Assembly (NCBI RefSeq): GCF_007746075.1
Contig: NZ_CP036339.1
Coordinates: forward strand, 6,194,028-6,258,027
Direction: 5' to 3'
DNA from: Lacipirellula limnantheis
GTDB taxonomy: Bacteria; Planctomycetota; Planctomycetia; Pirellulales; Lacipirellulaceae
Length of the DNA stretch: 64,000 nucleotides
The position numbers and the translations under genes were made by a program. Below are positions 9,438 to 17,305 of the stretch, piece by piece; within the stretch, counting starts at the first letter, position 1; every line of letters starts with the position of its first letter. The notes under the pieces were generated by a model. The model saw nothing but the letters and a program-made list of their open reading frames with translations. It ran no database searches and was not told the origin of the DNA.

Positions 9438-9605
9438 GGTTAGCATTTCCAAAACGGTTCCCCTATCCTCTCCATCCCAGCCCCCCCGGCAAGTGCCCCT
9501 GCCGCCGCCGCTCGCCCCCCGTTAAAATCACCTGTTTCGCCATTCCCAGCCGCTCGCGGCTTAGCGTCTTCCCCTCCACCTTCCGCCTTCCCCCTTCGCG
9601 CAGCC

Positions 9606-10826
9606 ATGGACATCCACGCCCTCACCCGCCAGCTTTTCGTCAAGAACGACTCGAAGATCGTCATGTTCGTCGCCGACGGTCTGGGCGGCCTGCCGCAACA
9701 ACCGGGCGGGCTCACCGAACTCGAAACCGCGAAGACCCCCAACCTCGACAAGCTCGTGCGCGAAGGCATCTGCGGCAGCAGCATCCCCGTCGCTCCCGGC
9801 ATCGCCCCCGGCAGCGGCCCGGGCCATCTCGGCCTCTTCGGCTACGACCCGGTGAAGTACCTGATCGGCCGCGGCGCCCTCGAAGCGACCGGCATCGGCT
9901 TCAAGCTTGAAGAGGGCGACGTCGCCATCCGCGCGAACTTCTGCACGCTCGACGCGAAGGGCAACATCAGCGACCGCCGCGCCGGCCGCATCGCCAGCGA
10001 AGAGAGCGCCCCGCTCGCCATCAAGCTCCGCGAAGTGAAAATCCCCGACGTGCAGATCTTCGTCGAGCCGGTGAAAGAACATCGCTTCGTCGTCGTCCTC
10101 CGCGGCACGGGCGCCAACAAGGGGAAGCTCGGCGACTTCGTGCACGACACCGACCCGCAAATCACCGGCGTCCCGCCGCTTGACCCCGTCGCCGGCAACC
10201 CTGAAAGCGCCATGACAGCGAGCATTCTCAAAGAGTTCGTCCGCCAAGCGCAAGAACTTCTCAAGGCTGAGAAGAAGGCCAACGGCTGCACCCTGCGCGG
10301 CGTCGCCAGCAAGCCGAGCCTGCCGAGCTATGAAGAAGTCTACGGCCTCCGCGCCGCCGCCATCGCCGTCTACCCGATGTACAAGGGCCTCGCCCAACTC
10401 GTCGGCATGGACATCCTCGGCCACGCCAAGACGCTCGACGAGCAAATGGAAGTCCTGAAAGAGAACTGGGATAAGTACGACTTCTTTTTCATCCACTTCA
10501 AGTACACCGACAGCACCGGCGAAGACGGCAACTTCGACGCCAAGGTGAAGCGGACCGAAGAATTCGACGCCGCCGTCCCGAAGATCATGGCCCTCAAACC
10601 CGACGTTCTTATCGCCACCGGCGACCACAGCACCCCGAGCATGCTCGCCAGCCACAGCTGGCACCCGGTGCCGACGCTGTTGTGGGCGAAGAACTGCCGC
10701 ACCGACGGCGTCGAACAATTCGGCGAACGCGACTGTTTGCGCGGCGGGCTGGGGCAGTTTGAGGCCAAGCACCTGATGACGCTGGCGCTGGCGAATGCGG
10801 GGCGGTTGGGGAAATACGGGGCGTAG
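9606..10826 (+). CDS. apgM: Cofactor-independent phosphoglycerate mutase, archaeal type
   Basis: A 406-residue alkaline-phosphatase-superfamily enzyme that interconverts 3- and 2-phosphoglycerate without bisphosphoglycerate. Seen: metal-ligand region FVADGLGG (Asp24), the catalytic serine segment APGSGPGHLGLFGYDP (Ser70 likely nucleophile), and the C-terminal metal motif ATGDHSTPSM followed by SHSWHPVP. The short length and GPGHLGLFGYDP segment fit the archaeal/ApgM type rather than the roughly 510-residue GpmI type. Divergent from pgi. ATG at 9606 has no evident Shine-Dalgarno. Confidence 0.92.
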   Translation: MDIHALTRQLFVKNDSKIVMFVADGLGGLPQQPGGLTELETAKTPNLDKLVREGICGSSIPVAPGIAPGSGPGHLGLFGYDPVKYLIGRGALEATGIGFKLEEGDVAIRANFCTLDAKGNISDRRAGRIASEESAPLAIKLREVKIPDVQIFVEPVKEHRFVVVLRGTGANKGKLGDFVHDTDPQITGVPPLDPVAGNPESAMTASILKEFVRQAQELLKAEKKANGCTLRGVASKPSLPSYEEVYGLRAAAIAVYPMYKGLAQLVGMDILGHAKTLDEQMEVLKENWDKYDFFFIHFKYTDSTGEDGNFDAKVKRTEEFDAAVPKIMALKPDVLIATGDHSTPSMLASHSWHPVPTLLWAKNCRTDGVEQFGERDCLRGGLGQFEAKHLMTLALANAGRLGKYGA

Positions 10827-10842
10827 AAGTACAGAGAACAGC

Positions 10843-11754
10843 ATGAACGAACCGTCGGAAGCCGCCACGGTGACGCGCCGCAATCCTTGGATCGCAGCGA
10901 TACTGGGCATATTCTGTAGCCCCGTCGCATTCCTATACTGCGGACGACCAAATCGCGCGTTCTTTTGGCTGATCTTTAATCTGTTTACTGGAGTACTGGG
11001 GTGCGCGTACCTACTCTACTTCGCCGCGGGTCCCTTGGGAGTCGTACTGGGAGGCGCTCTGATAGCGGCCCCCCAACTCGCTTTGGTGGTTGACGCAGTG
11101 CGAGTTGCCCGTCGAGGACAAACTGAGTTTCCCAAGCGGTATCAACGTGGGTGGGGTTACTCGATCGCCATCGTTGCTTGGTTCTGTTGGGGAGCGTTTC
11201 TCAGCGGCTTTCTTAAAACGTCGTGGACAGAAGCCTTTGTAATGCCAACTCGATCCATGCGGGAAACTATTCTCCCTGGGGATCGTTTTCTGGTCGACCG
11301 ACTCGCGCCCCGAGTGCGTGACATCCAATATGGCGATATTATTGCACATTATGAAAACGGCGTGGGCACGCCCCTGTACGTCAAACGCGTGGTGGGACTT
11401 GAGGGCGATGTCATCGAGTTGAAAGAAGAGAAGCTTTTCCGCAACGGGGAGCCTATTGGGGAACCTTACGCCATCTTCGAAGGTCCTGTCCCTGAAGTTG
11501 CGGGCATGCGCGACTTCGGCCCACACACCGTTGCGCCACACAGCGTTTTTCTGCTGGGCGACAATCGGCGAATGTCGCGCGATAGCCGATTCGACGGCGA
11601 CCGCCCCTTAGACGACGTCGTCGGAGTCGCGAGGATGATTTTCTGGTCGCGCGAGTATGCTGAGTCGCCTCCGGCTGATCCCTGGAACGATCGCAATCCG
11701 ACGATTGAATGGGGTCCGATTCGTTGGTCACGAATCGGACGGCGGGTGGACTAG
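10843..11754 (+). CDS. lepB: Signal peptidase I with N-terminal membrane domain
   Basis: 303 residues from ATG 10843. Residues about 15-85 form two or three membrane helices, one more helix is at about 106-124, and the catalytic domain follows. Nucleophile Ser138 (MPTRSMRETILPGDRFLVDR), general base Lys181 (YVKRVVGLEGD) and the box GDNRRMSRDSR at 239-249 are all present. Such enzymes cut Sec/Tat signal peptides on the outer face of the inner membrane. The long multi-pass N-terminal part is unlike the two-helix E. coli enzyme. It starts 16 bases after the mutase gene. Base use looks less GC-biased than its neighbours. Confidence 0.88.
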   Translation: MNEPSEAATVTRRNPWIAAILGIFCSPVAFLYCGRPNRAFFWLIFNLFTGVLGCAYLLYFAAGPLGVVLGGALIAAPQLALVVDAVRVARRGQTEFPKRYQRGWGYSIAIVAWFCWGAFLSGFLKTSWTEAFVMPTRSMRETILPGDRFLVDRLAPRVRDIQYGDIIAHYENGVGTPLYVKRVVGLEGDVIELKEEKLFRNGEPIGEPYAIFEGPVPEVAGMRDFGPHTVAPHSVFLLGDNRRMSRDSRFDGDRPLDDVVGVARMIFWSREYAESPPADPWNDRNPTIEWGPIRWSRIGRRVD

Positions 11755-11794
11755 GCCTGCCGGGCTGCCTCTTAAATACTGCTACAATTCATCC

Positions 11795-11968
11795 ATGACC
11801 GAAAAGCTCGAACGACTGCGGTAGATGGCCGAGGATCGGCAAGAACTTCTCGCGAAGTTGCTCCTATGCAAGATCGAAGAAGCGGAGCGACAAATCGAGG
11901 CCGGTGAAACCGTTTCCCACGATGACGCCAAGCGGCAACTGGAAAAATTGCTAACGCCGCCAGCTTGA
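11795..11968 (+). pseudogene. Small antitoxin-like ORF with in-frame TAG
   Basis: From ATG 11795 the frame reads MTEKLERLR, then TAG (11822-11824), then MAEDRQELLAKLLL... for 47 residues to TGA 11966-11968. Together this looks like a short antitoxin of the ERLRxMPEDRQEELAxLLL/SHDDAKRxLEKxL kind that precedes RelE/ParE-type toxin genes. The TAG separates the first nine codons. Either the gene is broken or translation starts at ATG 11825. No toxin gene follows: the J-domain gene begins 12 bases later. Family assignment is by motif resemblance only. Confidence 0.5.
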
Positions 11969-11980
11969 AGGGCCCCGCCG

Positions 11981-12658
11981 ATGCCAGACTCCCACGACCA
12001 CCGCCCCGACTTCATGGTCACCCTCGGCCTCGCCCCCCCGTACGCCATCGAGGACGTCAAGCAGGCCTACCGCGAGAAGGCCCGCGCCACTCACCCTGAT
12101 CGCGGCGGCTCCACTGCCGCCTTCGCCGCCGTCCACGAAGCCTTCGAGCGGGCCCAGGCCTACCTCGAATTCCGCCAAGACCGCCGCGGCTGGATCGCCG
12201 CCAAGATGGCTCGCTACGCCGCGCTGCAAGACGCGATCACCGAGCTCGAACAACTCGGCGCCGAGGTCACCGCCTACGCGCCCGAGTGGCTCGAACAATC
12301 CTACGGCGACTTTGCTCAGCTCTCCGAACACGTCACCAAGATCCGCCTCGCCGATTCGCAAGCGCCGACCCCCTTCATCGACGCGATGGTCGAAAACTAC
12401 GCCTCGCTCCGCGAGCTCCACGCGCTCGAACTTCCCGGCTGCCGCCTCACCGACAACGACGTGCTCCACCTCAGCGTCTTCCAGCAACTCCGCACGCTCG
12501 ACCTCTCGCGCACGCCCATCACCAAGGGCGCCCTCGCCATCGTCGACGCCATCGAATCGCTCCGCGAGCTGAATCTCGACGACACCAATGTCGGCTGGTG
12601 GGCCAAACGCGGCGTCGCGACGCAACTCGGTCGCCGGGTTGCTGCAGACGCCATATGA
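11981..12658 (+). CDS. J-domain protein with leucine-rich-repeat-like C-terminus
   Basis: 225 residues. Residues about 10-65 are a DnaJ J-domain with the HPD tripeptide at 38-40, which stimulates Hsp70 ATPase. After a linker (about 70-130), residues about 137-205 contain repeated Leu patterns (LRELHALELPGCRLTD, LRTLDLSRTPIT, LRELNLDDTNV) like ribonuclease-inhibitor type leucine-rich repeats. This could be a co-chaperone with its own client-binding module. There are no Gly/Phe or zinc-finger regions of classical DnaJ. It overlaps the next gene by four bases (ATGA), implying translational coupling. Confidence 0.78.
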   Translation: MPDSHDHRPDFMVTLGLAPPYAIEDVKQAYREKARATHPDRGGSTAAFAAVHEAFERAQAYLEFRQDRRGWIAAKMARYAALQDAITELEQLGAEVTAYAPEWLEQSYGDFAQLSEHVTKIRLADSQAPTPFIDAMVENYASLRELHALELPGCRLTDNDVLHLSVFQQLRTLDLSRTPITKGALAIVDAIESLRELNLDDTNVGWWAKRGVATQLGRRVAADAI

Positions 12659-13104
12659 GCGACCTACGCCCCGCCGCGCGCTCGCGACTCCTCTACGCCC
12701 CCCTGCTCCTCCTCTCGATCGCGCTCGGCCTCGCCTCGCGCCGCTACGCCGCCGCCCTCCCCTCGTTCATCAGCGCGTACGCCGGCGACGCCCTCTGGGC
12801 CGCGATGGTCTTCTGGATCGCCGCGCTGCTGTTTCCCCTCGCACGGACGCGCATCCTCGCCAGCGCCGCCCTTGGCATCTCCGTCGCCGTCGAACTCAGC
12901 CAGATCTACCACGCCCCCTGGATCGACGACCTCCGCGCCGCCCGCCTCGGCGCTCTCGCCCTCGGCCACGGATTCCTCTGGAGCGATCTGCTCTGCTACG
13001 CCGCCGGCGTCGCCGCAGCGGCAGCAGTCGACTTGGTTCTTTGCCGCTCGCAGAGGCGCAGAGTAAGGATGAGAAATATCAAACAAGCCACCGGCGTGAG
13101 ATAA
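12655..13104 (+). CDS. DUF2809 family membrane protein
   Basis: 149 residues with about four hydrophobic helices. Conserved features typical of DUF2809 are YAGDALWAAMVFW, VAVELSQIYHAPWIDDLRA and GHGFLWSDLLCYAAGV. Function of the family is unknown; it acts in the membrane. ATG 12655 overlaps the TGA of the J-domain gene. The last 20 or so codons run into a CGCAGAGGCGCAGAG repeat arm, so the natural C-terminus may have been replaced by repeat-encoded residues (SQRRRVRMRN). Confidence 0.8.
   Translation: MSDLRPAARSRLLYAPLLLLSIALGLASRRYAAALPSFISAYAGDALWAAMVFWIAALLFPLARTRILASAALGISVAVELSQIYHAPWIDDLRAARLGALALGHGFLWSDLLCYAAGVAAAAAVDLVLCRSQRRRVRMRNIKQATGVR
13041..13062. repeat. CGCAGAGGCGCAGAG repeat arm in gene 3' end
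   Basis: CTCGCAGAGGCGCAGAG matches the left arm of the repeat at 2315-2345. It overlaps the end of the DUF2809 gene. The nearest right arm of this family is at 14193-14225, beyond the ankyrin gene. Confidence 0.6.
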
Positions 13105-13250
13105 TTGAGTTGCCTTTCGCACACCGATCAGCGACTCTCCGCAACCCGATGCGCCGGTCTGCAATGAATCCGCTTATTGCGTGAGGTCGCTCCTGATATG
13201 ATGAGCTCCGTCGCCCCCGCTCGCTCAGGCGCCGATCTAAGGAGCATCGC

Positions 13251-14003
13251 ATGTCAGACCCCAACGAAGACCTGCTCGCCGCCTTCGACGGGCACCGGGT
13301 CGACGACGTTCGCGCCGCGCTAGCAGCCGGCGCCGATCCTCGCGCGCCCATTCAGGGCAAGCTCGCGACCGACTGGCTGCTCGAACAGTACGCGCGTTCC
13401 GACGCCCTGCAGGAATGTCTCCGCCTGCTCATTGACCACGGCGCCGAGTTTCGCGATCCGCTCATCGCGCCGGTTGTCCTCAACGACCCCGACGCCATTC
13501 GCGTCGCCGCGCAAGCTCACCCGTCGTTCGTTGCGCATCGCACGACGCTCCCCTCGACGTTTACGTCGCTGGAGAACGCCACACTCCTCCATGTGGCCGC
13601 GGAGTACGGCCAACTCGACGCCGCGCGGACGCTGATCGAACTCGGCGCCGACGTCAACGCCGCTGCGGGCGTCGACCAGTTCGGCATAAACGGCCACACG
13701 CCATTGTTCCACACGGTCAATTCGAATCGCAATCGTTCCGCGCCAATCATGCGCCTGTTGGTCCAATCAGGCGCCGATTGCGAACGCTTCGTGAAGGGCG
13801 TTCATTGGGGCCAAGGCTACTCTTGGGAGACGACGTTCTTCGACGTCACCCCCATCTCCTACGCCCAACTCGGCCTGCTGCCGCAAGTCCACCGCCGCGA
13901 ACAAGATGTCTACGACAACATTCGCTTCCTGCTATCAGCCGCCGGACGACCAGTCCCGCCGCTCGCCAACATCCCCAACCGCTACCTTGCCGAAGGCCAC
14001 TAG
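13251..14003 (+). CDS. Ankyrin repeat protein
   Basis: 250 residues with ankyrin units: ALAAGADPRAP near the N-terminus, then ATLLHVAAEYGQLDAARTLI and ELGADVNAAAG at about 105-140, and HTPLFHTVNSN...MRLLVQSGADC at about 150-185. No signal peptide or membrane helix is seen, so it is probably a cytoplasmic protein-protein interaction module. Partner unknown. The ATG at 13251 is supported by AAGGAG eight bases upstream. It stands alone between repeat-rich gaps. Confidence 0.8.
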   Translation: MSDPNEDLLAAFDGHRVDDVRAALAAGADPRAPIQGKLATDWLLEQYARSDALQECLRLLIDHGAEFRDPLIAPVVLNDPDAIRVAAQAHPSFVAHRTTLPSTFTSLENATLLHVAAEYGQLDAARTLIELGADVNAAAGVDQFGINGHTPLFHTVNSNRNRSAPIMRLLVQSGADCERFVKGVHWGQGYSWETTFFDVTPISYAQLGLLPQVHRREQDVYDNIRFLLSAAGRPVPPLANIPNRYLAEGH

Positions 14004-14010
14004 CGAGTGC

Positions 14011-14114
14011 GTCCGTAAAGCGTACGGCTTATTCTTAAGGCGTAGCGTTGTCCGAAAGGCGTCACGCTTGTCGGTAAGGCGTCGCGTTGTCATCCTGAGC
14101 GGAGCGAAGGATCT
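14011..14114. repeat. Tandem GTCCGAAAGGCGTCACGCTT units ending in GTCATCCTGAGCGGAGCGAAG
   Basis: Four imperfect units of 19-20 bases (14011-14030, 14031-14049, 14050-14069, 14070-14088) lead straight into TCATCCTGAGCGGAGCGAAGGATCT (14090-14114), a hairpin-forming motif resembling one common in environmental genomes. A related CATGCTGAGCGCAGCGAAG lies at 23999-24017. Confidence 0.7.
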
Positions 14115-14192
14115 AGCGCATCAACCGGGATTCCAGCTTCCTCGCTAAGTTTGCCCTGACCTTACGAAAGGGCTCAGAACCTCGCTTCCGCA

Positions 14193-14225
14193 TTCACTCT
14201 CTGCGTCTCCGCGCCTCTGCGAGAG
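14193..14225. repeat. Right arm of CGCAGAGGCGCAGAG family
   Basis: CTCTCTGCGTCTCCGCGCCTCTGCGAGAG matches the right arm at 2413-2444. The 477-base gap 14004-14480 holds this arm, the tandem units at 14011-14114 and a CCAGCATCCAGAATCC motif near 14317; no gene is convincing there. Confidence 0.6.
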
Positions 14226-14480
14226 CCACCTAGAAAAAAGCAAAACTTTTGTGTTGAAAATGAGCCACCCCATTCAGGACAATGCTCCCAGTGTGCGAAG
14301 ACAAGGTTCGCCACATCCAGCATCCAGAATCCGTTCCGTCCCATGCCGTCAGACAAAACAACTCTCGCGTTTCTCTCGCAAAACATCGGCTGCGAGCACC
14401 GCGAGCCGCGGGTTTTGTCCACTCCCATCGCGTTTGCATCATTGACAAAACCAGTGCCACAACCTGCTCACAGCAACCAG

Positions 14481-15593
14481 ATGAATCAAGTGCAGCCAAC
14501 CTGTCGTCGCAGCAACTTGCGGAACATCGCCGCAGCGATCGCCATTGCCGTCGCGGTGTCGCCAGCTCCTACCCGTGCCGGCGACGCCTCGCCCGACCTG
14601 ATCAAGCAGGTTGCCGCCGCCCTGCCCGACTCCCCCGGCGCCTGCGTCCTCGCGGTCGACGATGGCCAGGTCGTCTTTCAGCATGGGTTCGGGTTGGCCG
14701 ACGTCGCTAATAACGTCCTCTGTACGCCGCAGACCAACTTTCGCATGGCCAGCGTCAGCAAGCAGTTCACCGCCACGGCGATCCTACTCCTCGTTGATCA
14801 AGGCAAGCTCTCGCTCGACGACACCCTCGACAAGTTCTTCCCCGGCTTCCCGGAGTACGGCAAGAAGATCACCGTGAAGCAGCTCCTCACCCACACGTCG
14901 GGCCTCCCCGACTATGAGGAGTTGATCCCCAAGGGCACGACGCTGCAGCTCGGCGATCTCGACGTCGTGCAGATTTTGCTCGACACGAAAGAACCGCAGT
15001 TCGCACCAGGCTCCCAGTGGCGCTACTCGAACTCCGCGTTCGTCCTGCTCGGCATGATCGTCGAAATCGCTGCGGAGCAGCCGTTCCATCAGTTCATGAA
15101 GAACGAGATGTTTCGGCCTCTCGGGATGGACAACTCTTGCATCTACCAACGCGGCCTCAACGAAGTCGCCCACAGGGCGTTCGGTCACCGGCTGGAAGAT
15201 GGGAAGTGGACGCTCGCCGACCAAAGCGTCGCCAGCGCTACCCGCGGCGACGGCTGTGTTTATACGTCGCTGGAGGATTACCTGAAGTTGCTCACGGCTC
15301 ACGCGGACGGGAAGCTGCTCAGCGCCGCGTCGCACGATGCGATGTTCTCGCCGCAGGCGAAGACGACTCGTGAAGACAGCAGCTATGGCTACGGCTGGTT
15401 CATCGACGAGTATCGCGGCGAACCTCGCATCCAACACAACGGCGACTCACGCGGCTTCCGGCTGTGCGTTCAAACCTTCCCGCACCGCCGGGCAGCCGTG
15501 GTGTTGCAGTTTAACGGAGATGTGAACGAGGGGATGATGGAGGTTGGCCAGCGGATGGCGGACCTGTTGATTTTCGACCGGGAGCCCAAATGA
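14481..15593 (+). CDS. Exported beta-lactamase-family serine hydrolase (class C/DD-peptidase fold)
   Basis: From ATG 14481 the protein has 370 residues and starts with a good signal peptide (IAAAIAIAVAVSPAPTRAGD, cut near 34). The active-site SVSK is at 91-94, YSN at 182-184, and a late HNGDSRGF replaces the KTG-type motif. This is the penicillin-binding-protein-like/class C beta-lactamase family, which includes esterases, D-amino-acid hydrolases and peptidases; the substrate cannot be read from sequence. A longer frame opens at 14343 but lacks a signal peptide at its start. Likely periplasmic. Confidence 0.88.
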   Translation: MNQVQPTCRRSNLRNIAAAIAIAVAVSPAPTRAGDASPDLIKQVAAALPDSPGACVLAVDDGQVVFQHGFGLADVANNVLCTPQTNFRMASVSKQFTATAILLLVDQGKLSLDDTLDKFFPGFPEYGKKITVKQLLTHTSGLPDYEELIPKGTTLQLGDLDVVQILLDTKEPQFAPGSQWRYSNSAFVLLGMIVEIAAEQPFHQFMKNEMFRPLGMDNSCIYQRGLNEVAHRAFGHRLEDGKWTLADQSVASATRGDGCVYTSLEDYLKLLTAHADGKLLSAASHDAMFSPQAKTTREDSSYGYGWFIDEYRGEPRIQHNGDSRGFRLCVQTFPHRRAAVVLQFNGDVNEGMMEVGQRMADLLIFDREPK

Positions 15594-15750
15594 CCAGCCC
15601 TCGCCAACCGAACCGAACCGCGTCAGACCGCGTAAAACCGTGGTGGGTAGCTCTCGCCGCAGGTCGGTGGGATAAAATGGCGGGAAGCTGCGGGGCAGTC
15701 ATTTATTTCCGGTTCCAGCTTGTAACGGGAGCCCATCGGGGGCGTCAAAC

Positions 15751-16473
15751 ATGTTGATGAGCAAGCCGATTTCAATTCGACGCGTCACTAGGCTGGCCCC
15801 GAAGTCTCTGGGCGTCATTTTGGCCCTCGCCGGAGTCCTCGCCACGGGCCTCCTCCATGCGGAGCCGGCATCCAAGACAAGCGACGCCGCGGACGCGGAG
15901 CATAAGGAGAAGAAGGTGGAAGTCGCCACGTTCGGCAACGGGTGTTTCTGGTGCACCGAAGCGGTTTTTGAAGAGCTCAAAGGAGTCGAGTCGGCCGTCA
16001 GCGGTTACAGCGGAGGCCGGGTACCGAATCCGACCTACGAGCAAGTCTGCACCGGCGCCACCGGTCACGCGGAAGTGATCCAAGTCACTTACGATCCAGC
16101 AGTGATCACCTTCCCGGAACTATTGGAGGTTTTCTGGAAGACGCACGATCCGACGACGCTCAATCAGCAAGGTCCCGATCACGGCACGCAGTACCGCTCG
16201 GCCGTGTTCTATCACAGCGATGAACAGCGCGAGCTAGCCGAGAAGTACAAGCAGCGCCTCGACGAATCGGGTGCGTTCGATGCTCCGATCGTCACGGAGA
16301 TTACGAAGTTCCAGAAGTTTTACCCGGCGGAAGATTATCATCAGCAATACTTTGAGGATAACCCGCGGCAACCCTACTGCCGCGCGGTGGTGAAGCCGAA
16401 GGTGGTCAAATTCCGCAAGGCGTTTCACGACAAGTTGAAGGTGAGCGACAAGCCCGGTGATGAAGAAGAGTGA
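15751..16473 (+). CDS. msrA: Exported peptide-methionine (S)-S-oxide reductase
   Basis: 240 residues. An N-terminal hydrophobic stretch (about 19-37) ends near HAEPAS, suggesting export. The catalytic motif GCFWC is at 64-68, followed by YSGG, TGHAEVIQVTYDP and HDPTTLNQQGPDHGTQYRS, all typical of MsrA. It reduces the S-epimer of methionine sulfoxide in proteins. Start may be ATG 15751 or ATG 15757. The msrB gene follows 66 bases later, so the two stereospecific repair enzymes are probably co-expressed in the periplasm. Confidence 0.93.
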   Translation: MLMSKPISIRRVTRLAPKSLGVILALAGVLATGLLHAEPASKTSDAADAEHKEKKVEVATFGNGCFWCTEAVFEELKGVESAVSGYSGGRVPNPTYEQVCTGATGHAEVIQVTYDPAVITFPELLEVFWKTHDPTTLNQQGPDHGTQYRSAVFYHSDEQRELAEKYKQRLDESGAFDAPIVTEITKFQKFYPAEDYHQQYFEDNPRQPYCRAVVKPKVVKFRKAFHDKLKVSDKPGDEEE

Positions 16474-16539
16474 GTGATCCGAGTGCGGAACGATTACCGT
16501 GGGCGTTGTTCTACATTTAGATTTCGGAGCGTGAGTCAA

Positions 16540-17205
16540 ATGTCGAAGTTGCTTTCCCTTATCGCCGTCGTTGGACTGTTGGCGGCGATCGCCCATGGCC
16601 AGGACCCGGCGCCCGCCGAGACGGCTGCCGCTGGAGCCGAAGAGAAGGCTCCGACGGCGTCAGTAGAGGAAGAGAAGGCGGAAGAGGCGGTCGAGGATCC
16701 GGAAAAAGTCGACTGGTCGCAGGTTGACTGGCGGAAGCGGCTCACGAAGCTGCAGTACTACATCACCCGCGAGGCGGGAACGGAGCGGCCGTTCCGCAAC
16801 GAGTTCTGGGACTTCTTCAAACCAGGCGAGTACCGCTGCGTCGGCTGCGGCGCACCGCTCTTCGAGTCGGACGCGAAGTTCGATTCCGAGTGCGGCTGGC
16901 CGAGCTTTGACCAGACGATCAGCGACAAGGCGATTACCGAGCACGTCGACTTGAAAATGCTCCAACCGCGAACCGAGATCCGCTGCCGCCGTTGCGAGGC
17001 GCACTTGGGGCACGTCTTTAACGACGGCCCGACCAAAACGGGACTTCGCTACTGCCTCAACTCCGCGGCGATGAAGTTCGTCCCCGAAAAACAGTTAAAG
17101 CAGGAACTGGAGAAGATGAAGAAGCCGGCAGCTGACGCGCAGGCCGCCGAGAAAGCGGTGGAAAAGCCCGCGGCAGCCGTTGAAAGTGAGGGCGAGAAGC
17201 CTTAG
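16540..17205 (+). CDS. msrB: Exported peptide-methionine (R)-S-oxide reductase
   Basis: 221 residues from ATG 16540. A signal peptide (LLSLIAVVGLLAAIAHGQ, about 3-20) is followed by an acidic, Ala/Glu-rich linker to about 65 and the MsrB domain. Zinc ligands Cys100/Cys103 and Cys149/Cys152 and catalytic Cys172 (RYCLNSA) are present. A low-complexity Lys/Glu/Ala tail follows. It reduces the R-epimer of methionine sulfoxide and pairs with the MsrA gene just upstream. An open frame extends back to 16474, but the signal peptide favours 16540. Confidence 0.93.
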   Translation: MSKLLSLIAVVGLLAAIAHGQDPAPAETAAAGAEEKAPTASVEEEKAEEAVEDPEKVDWSQVDWRKRLTKLQYYITREAGTERPFRNEFWDFFKPGEYRCVGCGAPLFESDAKFDSECGWPSFDQTISDKAITEHVDLKMLQPRTEIRCRRCEAHLGHVFNDGPTKTGLRYCLNSAAMKFVPEKQLKQELEKMKKPAADAQAAEKAVEKPAAAVESEGEKP

Positions 17206-17305
17206 AACCACGGCTCACGCCCCGTTGCCGCGGGCTAGAATGGATGGGGCGGCAGGCCGAGCGACTCGGCTGCAACGGAATGTCAAAACGAGCCCGCGCT
17301 AGCGC

